Below are positions 30,136 through 38,353 of a DNA stretch of 64,000 nucleotides, one piece after another. Under the pieces are notes generated by a model. It saw nothing but the letters and a program-made list of their open reading frames with translations. It was not told the origin of the DNA and did no database searches. This DNA comes from Bacillus cereus (GTDB lineage Bacteria > Bacillota > Bacilli > Bacillales > Bacillaceae_G). Numbering within the stretch: the first letter of the stretch is position 1; each line of letters starts with the position of its first letter. The stretch lies in assembly GCF_025917685.1 (NCBI RefSeq), contig NZ_CP089518.1:4915501-4979500 (forward strand), read 5' to 3'. A program made the translations under genes and the position numbers.

Positions 30136-30552
30136 TTTATTTTCTCGTATTTCCCTTCATATAATAGTTTTCTAGAAAGCCAATTTAAGCTTTGCATTTC
30201 ATATTTCTCAACCTTAAAATTTTCGATTCCACCTAACATTCTTTTCTATATTTATTATATTTTCTAGTTGACGAGCATATAAACGAATGTTAAAGTTTTC
30301 TCTGGTAGTGACAAATAACATACAAAAAATGTAAGATGTTATAGTGTTTCTCAGAAATGAATTTTGTTGTATAATACAGAAATGACGTTATGCTTATGAG
30401 CAGCACAAGAAACCAAAAAGGGTATGCATAGTTAAAGTCGTATATGGGTGAATATAGAAACTCTAATTATGGCCAAGAAAACTATGTATTTTTTATTTTA
30501 ACATTTTTCGCTCCAAAATCGACCAAGCCTGATAGAGAAAGGGTGGAAATGA
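30136..30552. other. Intergenic region before ltaS
   Basis: No supported gene. It holds a candidate ltaS promoter at 30348-30375 (TTCTCA, 16-base spacer, TATAAT) with a leader of about 170 bases to the ltaS start. A 61-codon minus-strand frame (30054-30239) lacks a ribosome binding site and was not accepted. Confidence 0.4.
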
Positions 30553-32481
30553 ATGAAAGAAACCATGAAATCACAATTTCAAAATGTGCGTTTCACTTTA
30601 TTCGTAGCTTTGGCCGTATGGCTAAAAACCTACATCATTACACGCACTAGCTTCGATTTAAAACTTGAATCTTTTATGCAAGAATTCATTTTATTCATTA
30701 GTCCATTAGCAGCATCATTACTGTTTGTGGGTCTTGCATTATTTGCAAAAGGGAAAAAACGTAACTATATAGCACTAGGAATCAACTTTATCTTAACGTT
30801 TATCCTTGTTGGTAACGTAATGTTCTACGGATTCTACAATGACTTCGTTACTTTACCAGTACTAGGACAAACATCTAATTTCGGAAGTTTAGGTTCTAGT
30901 GTGAAAGAATTATTTAACTTCAAAATCATCCTTGCATTTGCGGATATTATCGTATTCTTCGTTCTATTGAAGAAGAAGAAAAATTTTGCACCGACAGAGC
31001 GTGTAGCACGTCCGATGCGTTCCCTATACTTCGTGTCAACAATTGCTATTTTCTTCGTAAACCTAGGATTTGCAGAAGCTGAGCGTCCAGAACTATTAAC
31101 ACGTTCATTCGACCGCGTTATGCTTGTTAAAAACTTAGGATTATATGTACACCAAGCATACGATCTTGGCTTACAAGCAAAATCAAGTTCACAAAAAGCG
31201 TTTGCTGATAGTAGTAAATTGCAAGAAGCAGAAAACTATGTGAAAACAACACAAAGTAAACCAGATCCAAATATGTTTGGTACTGCAAAAGGGAAAAACG
31301 TAATTGTTGTCTCTCTTGAATCATTACAAACATTCTTAATTGGTGCGCAAGTTAACGGACAAGAAGTTACACCATTCTTAAACCAATTTGCGAAAGAAAG
31401 TTATTACTTCGATAACTTCTACCATCAAACTGGTCAAGGTAAAACATCTGATGCTGAATTCTTAGTAGATACTTCATTATATCCACTAGACCGTGGTGCT
31501 GTATTCTTCACACACGGTAACAACGAATATACAGCAACTCCAGAGATTTTGCGTCAGCAAGGGTATCACACATCAGTATTCCACGCAAACAACGCAACAT
31601 TCTGGAACCGTAACATTATGTATCCGGCACTTGGTTATGATCGTTACTACAACGAACTTGACTACAAGATTACGCCAGAAACAAAACTAAACTGGGGACT
31701 AAAAGATATCGAATACTTCGATCAGTCTATCGATATGTTAAAAGAAGTGAAGCAACCGTTCTATACTCGTTTCCTTACTTTAACAAACCATTACCCATTC
31801 ACTTATGATGACAGTACGAAATTAATCGACGAATACAATTCAGGCGATGGCGTATTTGACCGTTACATGGTAACTGCTCGTTATTTAGACGAAGCAATGA
31901 AACACTTTATTGAGCGTCTAAAAGCTGAAGGCATCTACGACAACTCTGTGATCGTATTCTACGGTGACCATTATGGTATTTCTGAAAACCATAACCGTGC
32001 AATGGCACAGTTCTTAGGAAAAGAAGAAATTACTACATTTGACCATATGAACTTACAAAAAACACCGATGTTTATTCACGTTCCAGGTCAAAAAGAAGGT
32101 AAAACAATTTCAAAACCAACTGGTGAAATTGACATTAAACCAACAATTCTAAACTTACTTGGTGTAGATTCTACGAATCAAATTCAATTCGGTCATGACG
32201 TATTCTCACCAGATAATACAGGATTTGTTGTTCTTCGTGACGGTAGTTTCATTACAGATAAGTATATGTACACAAACAGTACATTCTACGATCGCCACAC
32301 TGGTGAAGTTCTGCAATTACCAAAAGAAGAAGCTCAACCACTTATTGATCGTGCACATAATGAATTAAACATGTCAGACAAAATCATTGAAGGCGACTTA
32401 CTTCGCTTCTCTGAAAGCAATAAAATCAAAACTGGTGAAGTAAAAACAGCTATTAAAGAAGAAAAGAAGAGCGCTGAGTAA
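30553..32481 (+). CDS. ltaS: Lipoteichoic acid synthase LtaS
   Basis: Membrane enzyme that transfers glycerol-phosphate from phosphatidylglycerol to the growing lipoteichoic acid chain. 642 residues: five N-terminal helices (to about residue 190), a linker, and an extracellular sulfatase-fold domain. Catalytic features: VVSLESLQTF (metal-binding Glu), HQTGQGKTSDAEF (nucleophilic Thr), and FYGDHYGIS (metal-binding Asp-His). AAAGGGTGG precedes the ATG. B. cereus group genomes carry several LtaS paralogues; which one this is cannot be decided from sequence alone. Monocistronic, with a small hairpin over the stop codon. Confidence 0.95.
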   Translation: MKETMKSQFQNVRFTLFVALAVWLKTYIITRTSFDLKLESFMQEFILFISPLAASLLFVGLALFAKGKKRNYIALGINFILTFILVGNVMFYGFYNDFVTLPVLGQTSNFGSLGSSVKELFNFKIILAFADIIVFFVLLKKKKNFAPTERVARPMRSLYFVSTIAIFFVNLGFAEAERPELLTRSFDRVMLVKNLGLYVHQAYDLGLQAKSSSQKAFADSSKLQEAENYVKTTQSKPDPNMFGTAKGKNVIVVSLESLQTFLIGAQVNGQEVTPFLNQFAKESYYFDNFYHQTGQGKTSDAEFLVDTSLYPLDRGAVFFTHGNNEYTATPEILRQQGYHTSVFHANNATFWNRNIMYPALGYDRYYNELDYKITPETKLNWGLKDIEYFDQSIDMLKEVKQPFYTRFLTLTNHYPFTYDDSTKLIDEYNSGDGVFDRYMVTARYLDEAMKHFIERLKAEGIYDNSVIVFYGDHYGISENHNRAMAQFLGKEEITTFDHMNLQKTPMFIHVPGQKEGKTISKPTGEIDIKPTILNLLGVDSTNQIQFGHDVFSPDNTGFVVLRDGSFITDKYMYTNSTFYDRHTGEVLQLPKEEAQPLIDRAHNELNMSDKIIEGDLLRFSESNKIKTGEVKTAIKEEKKSAE

Positions 32482-32500
32482 TCTCAGCCTCTTTTTTATT
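32470..32500 (+). terminator. Short terminator over the ltaS stop
   Basis: GCTGAG-TAAT-CTCAGC (32473-32478 with 32483-32488) plus flanking GAG/CTC, then TTTTTT. The stop codon lies in the loop. Confidence 0.6.
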
Positions 32501-32589
32501 TTCTGCTATCCTTCCTCTCCTAATTCATTAACTTTAAAATCACATAACCTTCACCGAATATTTACACTACATTAATGAAGTATCTTTAT

Positions 32590-32782
32590 AATAAAATATG
32601 TAAACGAGGTTTCACATATTTCTTATCTCTCATCTGCAATAAGATCCCTTAGAGAAATATGTGCACCATTTGTTTTCAACTTTCTTATGATTGTCTTACT
32701 AAAACTTTTAATAAGACGATGTCCCTACGAAAGATAGCTACCCTCCTTGTGCAGCATTCAATACGAATGTTGCTTTTTTTAT
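32590..32782 (+). ncRNA. Candidate structured leader RNA or small RNA ending in a terminator
   Basis: Three stems in a row in a 475-base gap: CACATATTTCT/AGAAATATGTG (32613-32623 with 32653-32663, 11 bp), ATTGTCTTA/TAAGACGAT (32690-32698 with 32712-32720, one G-U), and GCAGCATTC/GAATGTTGC (32751-32759 with 32765-32773) followed by seven T. This is the layout of a leader with a terminator platform or a free small RNA. I could not match it to a known riboswitch or T-box. The dat gene begins 175 bases further on. Bases 32782-32957 show no further clear structure. Confidence 0.45.
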
Positions 32783-32957
32783 TTCAAAAAGCAGGATTCT
32801 TATTTCTCATTTTCGAATTTGTATATACAAAATGCTGTAAATCACCACTACTTCTCTATAATTTTCAAATACATATACGTCATATGAAGAGAATTGCTCA
32901 CATAAAAATAATTAGAGTGCTTTTTATTCATGTACTAACGAAAGGATGGGACGAAAA

Positions 32958-33830
32958 TTGGCATACGAAAAATTTGTACTATGGAATGATGCAGTTATTG
33001 ATACAACAAAACATAGCGCGTACATAGAACTTGAAGAAAGAGGCTTGCAGTTTGGAGATGGTGTCTATGAGGTTATTCGCCTATATAAAGGGAACTTCCA
33101 CTTATTAGATCCGCATATCACAAGGTTATATCGCTCCATGGAAGAAATAGAATTATCACTTCCTTTCTCAAAAGCAGAGCTTATTATCCTACTTTACAAA
33201 CTAATTGAAAGTAATAATTTCCACGAAGATGGTACTATTTATTTGCAAGTATCTCGTGGTGTACAAGCCCGTACCCATGCATTCTCATATGACGTCCCTC
33301 CGACAATCTATGCCTATATTACAAAGAAGGAAAGACCAGCTTTATGGATTGAATATGGTGTACGTGCTATATCAGAACCAGATACGCGCTGGCTACGCTG
33401 TGATATCAAATCTTTAAATTTATTACCCAATGTATTAGCTGCTACGAAAGCTGAACGCAAAGGTTGTAAAGAAGCACTTTTCGTACGAAACGGTACTGTA
33501 ACTGAGGGTAGCTGTTCTAATTTCTTTCTCATAAAAAATGGAACTCTTTACACACATCCAGCCAATCACCTTATTTTAAATGGTATTATTCGTCAATATG
33601 TCCTTTCCTTAGCGAAAACCCTTCGTATTCCTGTACAAGAAGAACTGTTCAGCGTTCGCGATGTTTATCAAGCAGATGAATGCTTCTTTACGGGAACGAC
33701 TATTGAAATTTTACCGATGACCCACCTTGATGGAACTGCAATTCAAGATGGTCAAGTTGGCCCTATCACAAAAATGCTACAAAAATCCTTTTCTCAAAGC
33801 TTGTTACAATCCAATATGTCATCTTCTTAA
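32958..33830 (+). CDS. dat: D-amino acid aminotransferase (class IV)
   Basis: PLP-dependent fold-type IV aminotransferase, making D-glutamate or D-alanine for peptidoglycan, or acting on branched-chain or aromatic substrates. 290 residues. Motifs: RGLQFGDGVYEVIRLYKG near the N-terminus, DIKSLNLLPNVLAATKA around residue 145-160 (catalytic Lys in IKSLN), and EGSCSNFFLIKNG (phosphate-cup region). The N-terminal DGVYEV pattern is that of D-amino acid aminotransferases rather than IlvE. Start: ATG at 32946 has AAAGG immediately against it; the in-frame TTG at 32958 is 7-8 bases after AAAGGATGG and gives the usual N-terminus AYEKFVLWND. A structured element with terminator lies upstream. Confidence 0.85.
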   Translation: MAYEKFVLWNDAVIDTTKHSAYIELEERGLQFGDGVYEVIRLYKGNFHLLDPHITRLYRSMEEIELSLPFSKAELIILLYKLIESNNFHEDGTIYLQVSRGVQARTHAFSYDVPPTIYAYITKKERPALWIEYGVRAISEPDTRWLRCDIKSLNLLPNVLAATKAERKGCKEALFVRNGTVTEGSCSNFFLIKNGTLYTHPANHLILNGIIRQYVLSLAKTLRIPVQEELFSVRDVYQADECFFTGTTIEILPMTHLDGTAIQDGQVGPITKMLQKSFSQSLLQSNMSSS

Positions 33831-33878
33831 ACACGAATAATTTCTATTATTTCTACATCCAACATATGTATTTAAATA

Positions 33879-33915
33879 AAAATCAAGGTGTAGATTTATA
33901 CCTTGATTTTTTCTT
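33879..33915 (+). terminator. Rho-independent terminator of dat
   Basis: AAAATCAAGG/CCTTGATTTT (33879-33888 with 33901-33910) followed by TTCTT. Confidence 0.8.
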
Positions 33916-33952
33916 GTAATCTTTTTGTCATATTCAGATTCCCGCATAAGTC

Positions 33953-33981
33953 TTGACAGTAATCGACATGCTCTTTAGAAT
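33953..33981 (+). promoter_or_regulatory. Sigma-A promoter of the NlpC/P60 gene
   Basis: TTGACA (33953-33958), 17-base spacer, TAGAAT (33976-33981), 60 bases before the start codon. A near-consensus strong promoter. Confidence 0.75.
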
Positions 33982-34040
33982 TTTTAACAGTTGGTAAATA
34001 TTTCTTCACTACATTACAGACAGAAAGGAATCGACAAATT

Positions 34041-35765
34041 ATGAAAAAATACCTTGCCGGTCTTGCGGCAGTGTCTGTAGCAGGAGGAGCAGCACCTACA
34101 CTTGATAGCGTTCAAGCTGCCCCTGAACAAAACACACAAAAAGCTGCTACACAAACTGTCCAAGCTTCCTCATCAAACAGCTCATCTTATACGGTGAATG
34201 CTAGCGTACTACATGTTCGTGCAGGATCAAGTACTTCTCACGACATCATCTCTCGCGTTTATAATGGTCAAACTTTAAACGTAATTGGAGAAGAAAATGG
34301 TTGGTTCAAAATTAACCATAATGGACAAACTGGCTTTGTTAGCGGTGAATTTGTATCAAAAAATGGGGAAAAAACAAATAACAATGTAAGTACAGGTGGA
34401 AACAATAAAGTTACTGCTGATGTATTACGTGTTCGCACAGCTCCTAACACTTCTAGTTCTGTTTCAGGACGTGTATATGAAGGACAAACATTAAACGTAA
34501 TTGGCCAAGAAAATGGTTGGGTGAAAATCAACCATAATGGACAAGTTGGCTATGTAAGTGGCGAATTCGTATCTGGTGTTTCTTCTAATGCAGGTTCTTC
34601 AAACAACAATCAAGAATCTGTAAAACCAGCAAGTGGCAACTATACAGTAAACGTATCTTCCCTTCGCGTTCGTACAGGTCCTAGTACTTCTCATACAACT
34701 ATAGGTTCTGTGAAAAAAGGACAAGTAGTACAAGTTGTAGGCGAAGTTCAAGACTGGTTCAAAATCAATTATGCAGGACAAACAGCTTACTTAAGCAAAG
34801 ACTACGTAACAAAAGGCGGCTCTAACGAGAACGTCGTACAAGATAATAAACAAGAACAAAATGATAATTTAACAGTTCAAACTGGCGGTACTTACGTTGT
34901 TAACGCAACATCTTTACGTGTTCGTACAGGCCCTGCTACTTACCATAGTGTAATTGGCGGTGTTCTAAACGGTACAACATTAAACGTGGTTGGATCTGAA
35001 AACGGCTGGTTTAAAGTAAACTATCAAGGAAAAACAGGCTATGTTAGTAGCGAATTTGTAAAATTCGTTAAAGGTGGCACTACTACTCCTGAACAGCCGA
35101 AACAACCAGAACAACCAAAACAACCTGATCAAGGTGCAATTGGCGACTACTACATTAATGCTTCTGCACTAAACGTACGTAGCGGCGAAGGTACAAATTA
35201 TAGAATCATAGGCGCACTTCCACAAGGGCAGAAGGTTCAAGTAATCTCTGAAAACTCTGGATGGAGCAAAATTAACTACAATGGTCAAACTGGTTATATC
35301 GGAACACGTTACCTATCTAAAACACCAGTTGGGGGCGCGGTAGATAATAAGCCTAACGACAACCAAAATAACAATCAAAACAATAATACAAACAATAATA
35401 GCGGTGACAGTTCTTCTCTACTTGCATACGCGAAATCTATGCAAGGCGTACCATACGTTTGGGGCGGTACTTCTGCTAATGGTGTTGACTGCAGTGGTTA
35501 CATCTATCACGTATTTAAGAAATTTGGTCATAACATTAGCCGCCAAAGCGTTGCAGGATATTGGAGCAGCTTACCACAAACTTCAAATCCACAACCAGGT
35601 GACTTAATTTATTTCAAAGACACTTATAAAAAAGGTCCTTCTCACATGGGTATCTACCTTGGCGGCGGATCGTTTATCCAATCTGGAGATAAAGGTGTAG
35701 CAATCGTTTCATTAAACAACTCTTATTGGAAAAGCCATTTCTTAGGGTATACAAAAGCACCTTAA
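34041..35765 (+). CDS. SH3-repeat NlpC/P60 cell wall endopeptidase
   Basis: Secreted peptidoglycan endopeptidase cutting stem peptides (typically D-Glu-gamma-diamino acid bond). 574 residues: signal peptide (about 1-26, cleaved near VQA-AP), five bacterial SH3 domains (about 50-107, 123-180, 199-256, 284-341, 368-425), each with a LxVRxGPSTxxxxIGxV-type start and GxTGYVxxxFV-type end, a PEQPKQ-rich linker near 350, an Asn-rich linker near 435-455, and a C-terminal NlpC/P60 domain (about 460-574) with catalytic Cys in GVDCSGYIYHV and His in SHMGIYLGGG. Related to EntFM/CwlO-type proteins of the group but with more SH3 units. AGAAAGGAA precedes the ATG. Confidence 0.93.
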   Translation: MKKYLAGLAAVSVAGGAAPTLDSVQAAPEQNTQKAATQTVQASSSNSSSYTVNASVLHVRAGSSTSHDIISRVYNGQTLNVIGEENGWFKINHNGQTGFVSGEFVSKNGEKTNNNVSTGGNNKVTADVLRVRTAPNTSSSVSGRVYEGQTLNVIGQENGWVKINHNGQVGYVSGEFVSGVSSNAGSSNNNQESVKPASGNYTVNVSSLRVRTGPSTSHTTIGSVKKGQVVQVVGEVQDWFKINYAGQTAYLSKDYVTKGGSNENVVQDNKQEQNDNLTVQTGGTYVVNATSLRVRTGPATYHSVIGGVLNGTTLNVVGSENGWFKVNYQGKTGYVSSEFVKFVKGGTTTPEQPKQPEQPKQPDQGAIGDYYINASALNVRSGEGTNYRIIGALPQGQKVQVISENSGWSKINYNGQTGYIGTRYLSKTPVGGAVDNKPNDNQNNNQNNNTNNNSGDSSSLLAYAKSMQGVPYVWGGTSANGVDCSGYIYHVFKKFGHNISRQSVAGYWSSLPQTSNPQPGDLIYFKDTYKKGPSHMGIYLGGGSFIQSGDKGVAIVSLNNSYWKSHFLGYTKAP

Positions 35766-35776
35766 GTGATAGTTTC

Positions 35777-35811
35777 AGAGCCTTCTAGTTTACTAGAAGG
35801 CTCTTTTTTAA
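35777..35811 (+). terminator. Rho-independent terminator
   Basis: 12-bp perfect stem AGAGCCTTCTAG/CTAGAAGGCTCT (35777-35788 with 35793-35804) and six T. Confidence 0.9.
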
Positions 35812-36128
35812 AGGGCTCAATATAGTAATCCCCTTTCATTCTCTCTACGCAAAAATTATGCGTTCATTCTCCTATTTCATACACTATATTCTATAAAATT
35901 TTTCCGAAACGTATCACAATGCATATATTTCTACAAAAAAACATAACCTATTTCATGTCAATTCATTTTATATGTGTTTTTTCAAAGAATTTTCTTTTTA
36001 TTTAAACTTTTCGTTAGACGTTTGACCTCCGATGTCCATTATGATAAGTTACTTAAGATGTTATATTCGCAAAAGTATAGACAACTGGTTTATACACTTT
36101 TTTACTATGAGGAAGGAGCATACACTGC
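35812..36128. other. AT-rich intergenic region before nupC
   Basis: No gene or stable hairpin seen. Expected to hold the promoter of the nucleoside transporter; a TTGACC at 36022-36027 has no -10 at normal spacing, so I do not call one. The ribosome binding site GAAGGAG precedes the ATG at 36129. Confidence 0.4.
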
Positions 36129-37340
36129 ATGAATGTTTTATGGGGAATTGGCGGCGTGATTGGAGTATTAGCAATCGCTTTCTTATTATCTTCCAACCGC
36201 AAAGCTATTAATTGGCGCACAATTTTAATCGCGCTAGCATTACAAATGTCATTTTCATTTATCGTATTACGATGGGATGCTGGAAAAGCAGTTTTAAAAC
36301 ACGCTGCTGACGGTGTTCAAGGATTAATTAATTTTTCTTACGAGGGAATTAGGTTCGTTGCTGGGGATTTAGTCAACGCAAAAGGACCTTGGGGATTTAT
36401 CTTCGTGATTCAAGCACTACTTCCAATTGTATTTATTAGTTCATTAGTTGCAATCTTATATCATTTCGGTATTATGCAGAAATTTGTTAGTATTGTTGGT
36501 GGCGCATTAAGTAAACTTCTTGGAACTTCGAAAGCAGAAAGTTTAAACTCAGTAACAACTGTATTTTTAGGACAAACTGAGGCACCAATTTTAATTAAAC
36601 CATACTTAGCACGTTTAACTAACAGTGAATTCTTCACTATTATGGTAAGTGGTATGACAGCTGTTGCCGGATCAGTTCTTGTCGGCTATGCAGCAATGGG
36701 AATTCCGTTAGAACACTTATTAGCAGCAGCAATTATGGCAGCTCCATCAAGTTTACTAATTGCAAAACTAATTATGCCAGAAACAGAAAAAGTAGATAAT
36801 AACGTTGAACTTTCTACAGAACGTGAAGACGCAAACGTTATCGATGCAGCTGCACGTGGTGCATCTGAAGGTATGCAACTTGTTATTAACGTAGCAGCAA
36901 TGTTAATGGCTTTCATCGCATTAATCGCTTTATTAAATGGCTTATTAGGATGGGTTGGTTCTTGGTTCGATATTAAACTTAGCCTTGATTTAATCTTCGG
37001 TTACTTACTATCACCATTTGCAATCTTAATCGGGGTTTCACCGGGTGAAGCTATACAAGCAGCAAGCTTTATCGGTCAAAAACTTGCAATCAACGAATTC
37101 GTTGCATACGCAAACTTAGGACCTCACATGGCAGAGTTCTCTGCAAAAACAAATCTGATTTTAACATTCGCAATCTGTGGTTTTGCAAACTTCTCTTCTA
37201 TCGCAATTCAATTAGGTGTAACAGGAACATTAGCTCCTACTCGCCGTAAACAAATTGCACAATTAGGGATTAAAGCAGTTATCGCTGGTACACTAGCGAA
37301 CTTCTTAAACGCAGCAGTTGCAGGTATGATGTTCCTATAA
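36129..37340 (+). CDS. nupC: NupC-family concentrative nucleoside transporter
   Basis: Cation-coupled nucleoside importer (CNT family). 403 residues, about ten helices with the family features: QMSFSFIVLRWDAGKAVL near the N-terminus, VFLGQTEAPILIKPYL (diagnostic QTEAP substrate-binding motif, about 155-170), MAAPSSLLIAKLIMPETEKV, and AICGFANFSSIAIQLG near the C-terminus. The start has AGGAGCATACACTGC before ATG. Monocistronic, ended by an unusually long palindromic terminator. Purine or pyrimidine preference cannot be read. Confidence 0.9.
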   Translation: MNVLWGIGGVIGVLAIAFLLSSNRKAINWRTILIALALQMSFSFIVLRWDAGKAVLKHAADGVQGLINFSYEGIRFVAGDLVNAKGPWGFIFVIQALLPIVFISSLVAILYHFGIMQKFVSIVGGALSKLLGTSKAESLNSVTTVFLGQTEAPILIKPYLARLTNSEFFTIMVSGMTAVAGSVLVGYAAMGIPLEHLLAAAIMAAPSSLLIAKLIMPETEKVDNNVELSTEREDANVIDAAARGASEGMQLVINVAAMLMAFIALIALLNGLLGWVGSWFDIKLSLDLIFGYLLSPFAILIGVSPGEAIQAASFIGQKLAINEFVAYANLGPHMAEFSAKTNLILTFAICGFANFSSIAIQLGVTGTLAPTRRKQIAQLGIKAVIAGTLANFLNAAVAGMMFL

Positions 37341-37392
37341 TATACAAAAAAAGTCTCCTCTTTTAAAGAGGAGACTTTTTTTGTATATTATA
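37336..37392. terminator. 57-bp perfect palindrome acting as terminator
   Basis: Two 28-base arms (37336-37363 and 37365-37392, core AAAAAAAGTCTCCTCTTT) with a single central T. The left arm includes the nupC stop codon; the right arm supplies the T-run. Much longer than other terminators in the window. Confidence 0.88.
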
Positions 37393-37597
37393 AATATTTT
37401 TTTCGAATATATTAAACAATTTATATCTAGATTATATGTTACAACAATTAGTATGTCTGTTTATCTTTTTTTGCAACGAAAGGAATACTATTTGATGTCA
37501 CACTCTAAAAAAAGAATTCCAGCTACACGGTCCATTTATTAATAATTGTGCATACTACAAATATCCTGCATGAATCATCTTTAAGGAGGAAAGTTTC

Positions 37598-38353
37598 GTG
37601 AAAGATAAATCCTATAAAGTCCTTTCTATGTGGATTTTGCAAATTTTATTTTATTTTACTACTGTACATGTGACGAAATATGAGCACGCACTCATTTTTA
37701 CAATTATATATGTCATCATAAATGTACTATTCCTATTTTTAGCTGATAAAACAGCATTTATTTTCTTTATACTGGGAACGATTATTTCAGTATTCTATTT
37801 ATTTTATGAAGCGTGGCTTTACTTATGGAGTACATCAGATCAATGGGAATACATCATTACCCACTTCCTGATGGCAGCTAACTTCTTCCTTGTTTATATC
37901 TCAACCCACTTATTAAAGAAGGTTATCCTTAAAAATAGAGAGCTAACTGAGCGAGTGCGGGTGCTTGAGCAATACATTGGAGAATCCAAATTATTAACAA
38001 GACAAGAATTCGAAAGACGACAAGCATTATTAAAGACTGCGATGAATCGCCGCAATGAAACAGGCATTATTATTTTCTTTGATTTCACTTCCTTTAGTAA
38101 ATATACGAAGGAAAGTGTCATGGATCGTGTAGCTTCATTATTAGTTGATACAGTAAGAACTAACTTTGACCTTGCTGCTGGATATGACAGCAACACATTA
38201 GTCATTTTATTACAAAACACAAATGAAACTGGTGCTGATATTGTAATGAACCGTCTACAACCAAAAATGGAGCAATGGCTTGCTGCTGAAGCAATTCAAG
38301 ACATTAAAATAAAACGAGAACAAATCACGACAAAAGGAAAGACATTATTATGA
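37598..38353 (+). CDS. Membrane protein with degenerate GGDEF domain (YdaK-like)
   Basis: Probable c-di-GMP receptor or regulatory partner of the next gene. 251 residues: about four N-terminal helices (10-105), a short helical linker, and a GGDEF-fold domain (about 125-245) with FFDFTSFSKYTKE in place of the metal-binding start and GYDSNTLVILL where the catalytic GG(D/E)EF should be, so no cyclase activity is expected. This matches the idea of B. subtilis YdaK, a degenerate GGDEF protein that works with the YdaM glycosyltransferase. GTG start behind AAGGAGG. The stop overlaps the next start (ATGA), so the two are translationally coupled. Confidence 0.75.
   Translation: MKDKSYKVLSMWILQILFYFTTVHVTKYEHALIFTIIYVIINVLFLFLADKTAFIFFILGTIISVFYLFYEAWLYLWSTSDQWEYIITHFLMAANFFLVYISTHLLKKVILKNRELTERVRVLEQYIGESKLLTRQEFERRQALLKTAMNRRNETGIIIFFDFTSFSKYTKESVMDRVASLLVDTVRTNFDLAAGYDSNTLVILLQNTNETGADIVMNRLQPKMEQWLAAEAIQDIKIKREQITTKGKTLL

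Noticed and set aside
30054..30239. 61-codon minus-strand frame before ltaS
   Set aside because: No ribosome binding site, low-complexity hydrophobic composition, and it overlaps the promoter of the DUF1232 gene.
34200..35330. Regularly repeated DNA resembling a tandem repeat array
   Set aside because: The periodicity comes from five SH3 domains of one protein and is fully explained by coding sequence.
37496..37541. 15-codon frame after nupC
   Set aside because: Too short, and no convincing ribosome binding site or conservation evidence.
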